Source: Chloroflexota bacterium (GTDB taxonomy: Bacteria > Chloroflexota > UBA6077 > CF-72). Taken from it: a stretch of 12,666 bases of DNA. Positions 7,764 through 12,666 of the stretch are shown piece after piece. The translations under genes were made by a program, and so were the position numbers. Location: contig JAFAWJ010000270.1 of assembly GCA_019242065.1 (NCBI GenBank), forward strand, positions 1-12,666, written 5' to 3'. Numbering within the stretch: position 1 is the first letter of the stretch; each line of letters opens with the position of its first letter. The notes under the pieces were generated by a model. It ran no database searches. It saw only the letters and a program-made list of their open reading frames with translations, and had not been told where the DNA came from.

Positions 7764-9323
7764 TCAGGCGACAGCCTTGTTGGGCTGGCTCACGAGCGAT
7801 CGACCGGTCCGGCGGTTGCTGACCACCACATAGATGGCGCTCACGATAGCCCACGCGGCCGCGAAGCCGAGCGCGATCAACGACTCTGTCTGGCTGTCGC
7901 CGCCACCCAGGAAGCCGAGGCCCAGGATGGTGACGAGCATGACGATGTTCGCCAGCAGCCCCAGGACGGGGATGACCAGGTGCTTGAAGAAGTTGAAGTC
8001 TGGCCGCCCGGCGAAGCCGATGATGGCCCACAGACAGGTCAGCGCGTACAGGACGAACGTGCCGAAGTTCGAGGCGAGGGTGATGCCCGTCAGGGTCACA
8101 ACCGATACGACGCCGATCACGCCAATGATGGCCGAGACCACGACCATCGCGTAGACGGCCATGTGCGGAGTGACGAAGCGGCCGTGCAGCAGCGACAGCG
8201 GCTCGGGCATTTCCTGGTCCTGCGCCATGGCAAAGGTGATGCGTACGCCCGTGTTCATGGCCGACAGAGTCGTGCCGAGAATGGCTAGCGCCACCGTGAT
8301 CGCGATCACGATCGAAAGACCGAAGCCAATGCCACCCAGCAGCGAGTTACCGATCAACGTGATCAGGTCGCCCATCGGGGCGCTGGAGGCACCAGCAGCC
8401 GCCATGCCGGTCACGACCGAGCCATCGGGCATGGTGTAGGTCAGCTTGTCGGAGATGGCGTAGTTCGCCGCGAAGTACTCGATGAGATAGGCGAACAGAC
8501 CCTGGATGACCAGCGCCAGGATGACAGCGCGCGGCACGTCGCGACGAGCGTTCTTGGCTTCGGCGCCGAAGGCAGTGCACGATTCGAAACCGACCAGGAT
8601 CAGGATGGCGACCGTGGCCTGCATCAGGACGTTGAGCATGTTCTTGGGCAGCACGACCGCCGACGCCGACGGGTAGTCGAACACGGCGTTGTCTGGATTG
8701 GCGATGCGGTACCAGATGGCCAGTGCCGAGAACAGGACCAGCGAGACGAGCTGGATGATGTTGATGATCATGGCGGTCATCGTGGAGCCGTTGACGCCGC
8801 GCAAGGCGATGAAGCCCACGACGATGGCGAAGACGACGGCGATGATCATCTCGGGCACGGTGTCGATGACGATGCCGAACTCGCCCAGGATGTACTGGAT
8901 GAGGATGGCCATGAAGGCGACCATGACGCCCGGGTAAACCCAGTAGAACAGGTGCGCGGCCCAACCGGTGACCAGCTTGGCCATGCGCGCCCAGCGATGG
9001 TGCTTGACCTCCTCCTTGTCGACGAAGGCCTTCTCGGCGAAGTAGTAGCACGAGCCTGAGCCAGCTTCCGGATAGATCCGAGCCAGCTCCGAATACGACA
9101 GCGCCGTGAAAAACGCCAGGATCAACGCGAAGACGATGCCTGGCCACATGTCGAAGGCGGTCGTGTCCGTGCCGCCTGGCGTCGTTTGGGCGGCCTGGAT
9201 CTGCAGCGTGATCCACAGAAACGCGCCCGGCGCAATCAGCGCCATGGCGTTGACGGTGACGCCCGTCAGCCCAAGCGTGGGCCGCATGCCCGTGCTATTC
9301 GTCGACGTACTCTCTACAGCCAC
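7764..9323 (-). CDS. APC-superfamily amino acid/amine permease
   Basis: Secondary transporter of the amino acid-polyamine-organocation superfamily, in the cytoplasmic membrane. The 519-residue product has about 12 hydrophobic helices, near 20-40, 61-80, 120-146, 157-176, 184-204, 232-250, 266-288, 330-354, 388-408, 412-436, 448-472 and 481-502. It has the family signature GFESCTAFGAEAKNARRDVPRA (about 245-266) after helix 6 and the YPEAGSGSCYYF loop after helix 2. A long loop at about 290-325 (DKLTYTMPDGS...) lies between helices 7 and 8. The GTG start at 9323 has AGAGG close by and GGGAGG about 11 bases upstream. It is the first gene of the tightly packed minus-strand train and probably its promoter-proximal member. 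Substrate cannot be read from the sequence. Co-location with glutamine synthetase and a PLP enzyme suggests an amino acid or amine used as a nitrogen source. Confidence 0.93.
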   Translation of the reverse strand: MAVESTSTNSTGMRPTLGLTGVTVNAMALIAPGAFLWITLQIQAAQTTPGGTDTTAFDMWPGIVFALILAFFTALSYSELARIYPEAGSGSCYYFAEKAFVDKEEVKHHRWARMAKLVTGWAAHLFYWVYPGVMVAFMAILIQYILGEFGIVIDTVPEMIIAVVFAIVVGFIALRGVNGSTMTAMIINIIQLVSLVLFSALAIWYRIANPDNAVFDYPSASAVVLPKNMLNVLMQATVAILILVGFESCTAFGAEAKNARRDVPRAVILALVIQGLFAYLIEYFAANYAISDKLTYTMPDGSVVTGMAAAGASSAPMGDLITLIGNSLLGGIGFGLSIVIAITVALAILGTTLSAMNTGVRITFAMAQDQEMPEPLSLLHGRFVTPHMAVYAMVVVSAIIGVIGVVSVVTLTGITLASNFGTFVLYALTCLWAIIGFAGRPDFNFFKHLVIPVLGLLANIVMLVTILGLGFLGGGDSQTESLIALGFAAAWAIVSAIYVVVSNRRTGRSLVSQPNKAVA

Positions 9324-9371
9324 CTACCTCTGATCCTCCCTTGCCGGATTCAAAGCACTGCTCAGGCTAGG

Positions 9372-9388
9372 AGGTGAGCTGCTGACCT
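9372..9388. repeat. Imperfect 17-bp inverted repeat
   Basis: The arms AGGTgAGC and GCTgACCT flank a central T, with one mismatched pair. It lies about 50 bases upstream of the permease start, where an operator would be expected. No regulator family is recognised from the sequence. Confidence 0.5.
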
Positions 9389-9393
9389 GGTTA

Positions 9394-9407
9394 CGGCACC
9401 GGTGCCG
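9394..9407. repeat. Perfect 14-bp palindrome
   Basis: CGGCACC is followed directly by its reverse complement GGTGCCG. Because there is no loop it is better suited to binding a dimeric protein than to an RNA hairpin. It sits between the split-barrel gene and the permease. Confidence 0.6.
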
Positions 9408-9411
9408 AAAG

Positions 9412-9441
9412 ACCGGGCGGCCGGTTGTGCATCATGCACAA
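9412..9441 (-). terminator. Two adjacent hairpins at the 3' end of the split-barrel gene, weak terminator candidate
   Basis: Read on the minus strand, TTGTGCAT/ATGCACAA (9441-9425, one-base spacer) straddles the stop codon. It is followed immediately by a second hairpin, ACCGG-CCGC-CCGGT (9425-9412), and a short T-rich CTTTC. The T-run is too short for a strong intrinsic terminator, so the first element might equally be an operator. The symmetry itself is certain; its role is not. Confidence 0.35.
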
Positions 9442-9827
9442 ATCGCCTGGCCCTCAACTCGGATCAGGGCGTGCACACGGTCACGCAGCGTGCGCCGCAG
9501 GCCCGGCAGGGTCGGTGCACCTTGCATGCTCCAGCGCTCGACGACCAGTTCCGCGGTCGCATCGTCCAACGCGTCGGCCGACACGAAGTGCGCGACACCT
9601 TCGGCCGACACCCGCTGCCCATCGCGGGTCGTCAGCCGCACCCACGGGTCGCTCCGAAAGCGGCGTGCCTTTTCGGAGAATGAGAAGGTAAAGAGGTACA
9701 CCACGCCGGGTGGGGCAATCACGAACCACGTGGGCACCGTGCCGTGCGTGTTGCCTTCGCGCGAGGTCACCAGGACCTCGTCCTGGCCGGCCAGGACCTC
9801 GAGAAACTCGGCGGGTAACGGTTGCAA
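9432..9827 (-). CDS. Pyridoxamine 5'-phosphate oxidase-like split-barrel flavoprotein
   Basis: Small flavin- or F420-type split beta-barrel protein of 131 residues. The order LVTSREGNTHGTVPTWFV (about 19-36), VVYLFTFSFSEKARRFRSDPWVRLTTRDG (about 42-70) and VSAEGVAHFV (73-82) matches the PNPOx-like fold. That fold has an N-terminal strand pair, a cofactor-binding K/R-rich turn, and 'DPxVxL' before the strand carrying the G-x-A-x-F/V motif. The C-terminal helix (R111-R123) is typical of short members. Substrate and cofactor cannot be read. The outermost possible start is a TTG at 9827, after an in-frame TAA, with only a weak ribosome-binding site. This start codon overlaps the presumed -35 box of the divergent T-box promoter. 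It lies 108 bases upstream of the permease, so it may be separately transcribed. Confidence 0.72.
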   Translation of the reverse strand: MQPLPAEFLEVLAGQDEVLVTSREGNTHGTVPTWFVIAPPGVVYLFTFSFSEKARRFRSDPWVRLTTRDGQRVSAEGVAHFVSADALDDATAELVVERWSMQGAPTLPGLRRTLRDRVHALIRVEGQAICA

Positions 9828-9850
9828 TCTCGCGAGCCTGCCGATAGATT
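9822..9850 (+). promoter_or_regulatory. Sigma70-like promoter of the ilvB T-box transcript
   Basis: TTGCAA (9822-9827) and TAGATT (9845-9850) lie 17 bases apart, each matching the vegetative consensus at four of six positions. Transcription would start near 9857, which is where the basal helix of T-box stem I begins. That agreement is the main support. The -35 box overlaps the start codon of the divergent split-barrel gene. Confidence 0.5.
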
Positions 9851-9856
9851 AAGCGA

Positions 9857-10050
9857 TGGCGTTGAAGGAGACAGCGCCGCCGCGTATCCAACGCTCCAGA
9901 GAGCCCGCATGCAGGTGAAAGGCGGGTGCGAAGGCCGCGACGGAGATCACTCCTGAGCCAGTCACCAAAGAGCGTCCCGCCGTGGCGGGGAAGCAGGGTG
10001 GTACCGCGGACCTGGCTGCAGGTTCGTCCCTGAGCGAAAGGAGACGAGCC
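9857..10050 (+). promoter_or_regulatory. T-box riboswitch leader, isoleucine (AUC) specifier, translational type
   Basis: The leader senses uncharged tRNA and controls the acetolactate synthase gene behind it. Stem I is closed by GGC (9858-9860) with GCC (9957-9959) and AGGAG (9866-9870) with CTCCT (9950-9954). A K-turn-like UGA/GAG lies between these two helices. The 3' side of the loop reads GGAG-AUC-A, placing specifier AUC at 9946-9948 followed by the conserved purine. The AGAGAG bulge (9898-9903) and a GGUGAA terminal loop capped by CCCGC/GCGGG follow family layout. Stem III is CCCGC/GCGGG at about 9976-9989. The T-box core AGGGTGGTACCGCGG is at 9995-10009. Its UGGU (9999-10002) would pair with the ACCA end of tRNA-Ile. 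No U-tract is present; the competing helix instead covers the ribosome-binding site. Confidence 0.93.
10021..10050 (+). promoter_or_regulatory. Shine-Dalgarno sequestrator helix of the T-box
   Basis: GGTTCGTCCCT (10021-10031) pairs with AGGAGACGAGCC (10039-10050) in eleven base pairs with a single bulged A at 10042 and a seven-base loop. This buries the AAAGGAG ribosome-binding site (10037-10043) that lies seven bases before the ATG. The same CCCT (10028-10031) pairs with AGGG (9995-9998) in the alternative antisequestrator, together with ACCTG/CAGGT (10010-10014 with 10019-10023). The two folds cannot coexist. Confidence 0.82.
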
Positions 10051-11817
10051 ATGGTCACACTGGTCGCGACACCCGAAACCTCCGCCCCGACACACACGGC
10101 GACCCGGACGATCACCGGTGGCGCGCTGGCATGTGAGGCGATGCTGGCCGCGGGTGTGACAACCCTGTTTGGCTACCCGGGCGGAGCGGCGCTGCCGTTT
10201 TACCGCCAGCTCATGCGCTATCCCGAGCTGCACCACGTCCTGGTGCGCCACGAACAGAACGCCGCCCACGCGGCCGACGGCTACGCGCGCAGCACCGGCA
10301 AAGTGGGTGTGTGCGTTGCCACCAGCGGCCCCGGCGCCACCAACCTGCTCACGGGTCTGGCGACGGCCTACATGGACTGTGTGCCCATCGTCGCTCTGAC
10401 CGGCCAGGTCGCCAGCGCGGCGATCGGGACGCAGGCGTTTCAGGAAGTCGACGTGCTGGGCATGGTCGGACCGATCACCAAAGGCGCATTCCAGCTGCGG
10501 TGTCCCGAAGAAATCCCTGAGGTCTTCGCTCGCGCCTTCCGTCTCGCCACCGAAGGCCGGCCTGGCCCAGTGCTGATCGACTTTCCCAAAGACGTCCAGG
10601 TGGCAAGCGTCGAGGTCGACGACGCCCTGCCCAATCTGGCGCCCCCCGCCACCGATCCGACGCTGAGCGGCGCCGCCGACTTCGCACTGGAGCAGGCCGC
10701 GGCCTTGCTTGAGACCGCTCAGCGACCCGTTCTAGTTGCTGGTCACGGCGTGGCGATGGCCGACGCCAGCGCCGAGTTGCTCGCCTTCGCCGAAGCCAGC
10801 GGCGTACCCGTGGGCATGACGCTTCTCGGACTCGGCAGCTTCCCCGACAACCACCCCCAAGCTCTGGGCATGGTGGGCATGCACGGCAGCGTGCAAGCCA
10901 ACATGGCTATGCATCACGCCGACCTGGTCATCGGCGTGGGGATGCGCTTCGACGACAGAGTGGTCGGTCGAGCCAAGGACTTCGCGCCGAACGCGCGCAT
11001 CGTGCACGTCGACATCGATCCAAAGTCGTTCGGCCGCGTGGTCCGCGCCGACGTACCCGTCCTGGCCGACGCCCGCGCTGCGCTGGCGAAATTGGCATCC
11101 GTCTCGGAGCACCACGAGCGAGCCGACTGGTGGCGCCGGCTGCGCGAGTGGACGGACGCACACAGTGCCTGCGGCCTGATCGACAGCGACACTGCGCCCG
11201 CCGACGAGCCGCCGACGACCCCAGAAGTCGTGCGCGCGCTGCGACGGGTCATGGGCGGCTCAGCCGTCGTCGTCTCGGATATCGGCCAGCACCAGATGTT
11301 CGTCGCCATTCACCACGGTTTCGCGCGGCCAAACCAGATGTTGACCAGCGGCGGACTCGGGACCATGGGGTACGGAGTGCCGGCCGCGCTCGGCGTCAAG
11401 GCCGCCCTGCCGGGTCGCTCGGTGTGGGCCGTCGTAGGCGACGGGGGCTTCCAGATGAGCGCCGCCGAGCTGTCGACGCTGGTTGCCGCGAAGTTGCCGG
11501 TCAAGGTGCTGATCGTCAACAACCGCTGTCTGGGCATGGTGCGCCAGTGGCAGGAGCTGTTCTACGACAACGTCTACAGCCACTCTCTGCTGCCGCAGCC
11601 GAGCTTCGAAGCCCTGGCGAAAGCGCACGGTTGCTGGGCGACCACCGTCAACCGGCGAGACGAACTGGAGACTGCTCTGCGCGAAGCCGCGCTGCACCCT
11701 GGGCCGACGGTCGTCGACGTGCGCGTGCCCGTAGAAGAGACGGTCTACCCGATGGTGCCGGCTGGCTCGGTACCCGGCGACGTGCGCTGCGTGGACGCCA
11801 TCGACGCCGCGCTGTGA
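10051..11817 (+). CDS. ilvB: Acetolactate synthase, large (catalytic) subunit
   Basis: ThDP-dependent condensation of pyruvate with pyruvate or 2-oxobutyrate, the first common step of valine, leucine and isoleucine synthesis. The 588-residue product has the N-terminal ThDP domain with FGYPGGAALPFY (40-51) and the catalytic Glu in RHEQNAAHAADGYAR (E68). SGPGATNLLTGLATAYMDCVP (92-112) follows. The central FAD-binding domain has GMRFDDRVVGR (297-307) and HVDIDP (319-324). The C-terminal ThDP site has GDGGFQMS (463-470) ending in N490-N491. The FAD motifs and C-terminal YPMVPAG favour the anabolic type over the FAD-independent catabolic AlsS type. The ATG at 10051 has AAAGGAG seven bases upstream; a GTG at 9982 lies inside the T-box and is rejected. 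No ilvN or ilvC follows; the next gene converges. Confidence 0.96.
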   Translation: MVTLVATPETSAPTHTATRTITGGALACEAMLAAGVTTLFGYPGGAALPFYRQLMRYPELHHVLVRHEQNAAHAADGYARSTGKVGVCVATSGPGATNLLTGLATAYMDCVPIVALTGQVASAAIGTQAFQEVDVLGMVGPITKGAFQLRCPEEIPEVFARAFRLATEGRPGPVLIDFPKDVQVASVEVDDALPNLAPPATDPTLSGAADFALEQAAALLETAQRPVLVAGHGVAMADASAELLAFAEASGVPVGMTLLGLGSFPDNHPQALGMVGMHGSVQANMAMHHADLVIGVGMRFDDRVVGRAKDFAPNARIVHVDIDPKSFGRVVRADVPVLADARAALAKLASVSEHHERADWWRRLREWTDAHSACGLIDSDTAPADEPPTTPEVVRALRRVMGGSAVVVSDIGQHQMFVAIHHGFARPNQMLTSGGLGTMGYGVPAALGVKAALPGRSVWAVVGDGGFQMSAAELSTLVAAKLPVKVLIVNNRCLGMVRQWQELFYDNVYSHSLLPQPSFEALAKAHGCWATTVNRRDELETALREAALHPGPTVVDVRVPVEETVYPMVPAGSVPGDVRCVDAIDAAL

Positions 11818-12666
11818 CGCGTGTTGTGCGTGTTGTGCTGGTGAAACAGGCCTGACTCCGCAAACCCCGGTCGTATTCGGTAGTTGAAGCGCTGACGGAA
11901 CCGCCCGTAGAAGCTGGTGTCCGGGAAGGTCACCAGCTGAAAGCGGCGCGGGTCAGCGGCGATGTGGGCCACGTCGTTGGGTGCGAACTCGTCGAATGTT
12001 TCGTGCCCGTCGACGCACACGCTGATCGGAAAACGGCCAAGGTGAATGATGGTGATGGGAGTTGACTCGGCGACGGAGAAGGACGCGCGCATCGGGGTGT
12101 GCGCGCAGATCGGCGTGATGGCGAAGGTCTGGCTGCCGGGCGCGAGAACCGGGCCGCCGGCGGCCAGGTTGTAAGCGCTCGAGCCCGGACTACTGGCGAC
12201 GATCAGGCCATCGCCGGGCAGCGGATTCAGGTACTTGTTATCGATGTACAGCTCGAGGACGGTCATCTGCTGCCCCTGGCCGGGCACCACGAACGAGTGG
12301 AACACCACGTCCTGCACGGCCCACAGGCACGCGAGAGGCTGGCCGTTCCGCTCGAGATCGACGCGGATGGTGGAATCCACGCGCACGTGGAAATGACCCT
12401 GCAGGACCTGCTTCAAGCGGGTTTCCCAGCGCGAGGGTGGGACGTGCGCCAGGAAGCCGAACTGGCCGAAGTCAATGCCCAGCACGGGCACACTGCAGGT
12501 GCGTCGCGCGGCGCGGACGACCATGCCGTCACCGCCAAGGACAACCTGCATGTCAGCCTCGGCGGGCTCCTCGACGTAGGCCTCGCGCTCCCGCAACCAG
12601 CGCTGCATGCGCTCGCCCAGCTGGACGGCTTCGGCCTTGTGGGGATCGGCGATAACGCTCAGGCGG
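11745..12666 (-). CDS. NAD kinase-like protein, 5' end outside the window (partial)
   Basis: Predicted ATP:NAD phosphotransferase producing NADP. The reading frame runs to the right edge without a stop. The first visible residues, LSVIADPHKAEAVQLGERMQ, match the usual NAD kinase beginning, so only a few residues and the start codon should be missing. Counting from the first complete codon (about 306 residues), it shows GGDGM (44-48), GIDFGQFGFLAHV (63-75), GDGLIVASSPGSSAYNLAAGGPV (151-173), TPICAHT (184-190) and VDGHE (218-222). Deviations are notable: GGDGM for GGDGT, PGSSAY for TGSTAY, and AVQD (116-119) where the NAD-binding 'LNE' motif normally lies. About 44 residues beyond the normal family end (SFYGRFRQRFNY) form a low-complexity tail. 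Its last 24 codons lie antisense to the end of ilvB. Kinase family likely, activity uncertain. Confidence 0.82.
   Translation of the reverse strand, partial: RLSVIADPHKAEAVQLGERMQRWLREREAYVEEPAEADMQVVLGGDGMVVRAARRTCSVPVLGIDFGQFGFLAHVPPSRWETRLKQVLQGHFHVRVDSTIRVDLERNGQPLACLWAVQDVVFHSFVVPGQGQQMTVLELYIDNKYLNPLPGDGLIVASSPGSSAYNLAAGGPVLAPGSQTFAITPICAHTPMRASFSVAESTPITIIHLGRFPISVCVDGHETFDEFAPNDVAHIAADPRRFQLVTFPDTSFYGRFRQRFNYRIRPGFAESGLFHQHNTHNTRHSAASMASTQRTSPGTEPAGTIG

Larger units (their letters stand above)
9324..9431 (-). promoter_or_regulatory. Probable promoter/operator region of the permease-led operon
   Basis: About 108 non-coding bases separate the split-barrel gene from the permease. They hold, with the adjoining 3' codons, four inverted repeats (9372-9388, 9394-9407, 9412-9425 and 9425-9441) and the permease ribosome-binding site (GGGAGG and AGAGG just upstream of 9323). 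No convincing -35/-10 pair for the minus strand stands out, so the transcription start is not placed. The repeat density makes this the natural place for a regulator of the operon. That role is inferred from position and symmetry alone. Confidence 0.45.

Noticed and set aside
9946..9953. Leucine CUC as T-box specifier (9950-9952)
   Set aside because: This triplet belongs to the CTCCT strand pairing with AGGAG and is not followed by a purine. AUC lies in the unpaired loop, is followed by A, and fits a tRNA-Ile ACCA end.
9982..10050. Longer acetolactate synthase frame starting with GTG at 9982
   Set aside because: These codons are the T-box stem III, core and sequestrator. The ATG at 10051 has a strong Shine-Dalgarno at the right spacing.
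11130..11855. 241-residue plus-strand frame within ilvB
   Set aside because: Out-of-frame reading of the ThDP domain; very Arg-rich composition and no domain.
1..12666. Insertion sequences, CRISPR arrays, tRNA genes, phage genes
   Set aside because: Both strands were read for transposase motifs, regular spaced repeats and tRNA cloverleaf landmarks; none was found.

Overview
This is a high-GC bacterial chromosome window. It holds one long, tightly packed minus-strand gene train (about 9.3 kb), a small minus-strand flavin-type gene, one plus-strand amino acid biosynthesis gene with a T-box leader, and the 3' part of a convergent NAD-kinase-like gene. I see no transposon, phage, CRISPR, tRNA or rRNA. 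The high GC, frequent GTG/TTG starts, a type I-alpha-like glutamine synthetase, a zinc-LID adenylate kinase and a T-box on an acetolactate synthase suggest a high-GC relative of Chloroflexota or Actinobacteriota. That placement is inference; nothing in the window fixes the taxonomy.

Layout, in the direction of minus-strand transcription (right to left): APC-family permease (9323-7764), PP2C phosphatase (7751-6930), membrane-anchored Ser/Thr kinase (6933-5914), type I glutamine synthetase (5917-4601), class V PLP enzyme (4608-3499), GlcD-like FAD dehydrogenase (3502-2072), GlcF-like Fe-S subunit (2081-735), adenylate kinase (699-16). Neighbours overlap by 4-10 bases or are separated by 12-35 bases, so this looks like one translationally coupled operon. 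It combines amine or amino acid uptake, a reversible phosphorylation pair, ammonia assimilation, a PLP step and 2-hydroxyacid (glycolate-type) oxidation. The kinase/phosphatase pair sitting between transporter and glutamine synthetase is the most suggestive unusual arrangement here.

Upstream of the permease lies a region of about 108 bases with clustered inverted repeats, then a short split-barrel flavoprotein-like gene (9827-9432). Divergent from it is a sigma70-like promoter and a T-box riboswitch leader (about 9857-10050). The leader has a readable AUC (Ile) specifier, the UGGU acceptor-pairing bulge and a sequestrator helix that covers the Shine-Dalgarno of an acetolactate synthase large subunit (10051-11817). 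No U-tract follows, so control is predicted to be translational. No small subunit (ilvN) follows the gene.

The right end carries a divergent NAD-kinase-like gene on the minus strand. Its 5' end lies beyond the window, and its C-terminal tail overlaps the 3' end of the acetolactate synthase gene tail-to-tail.
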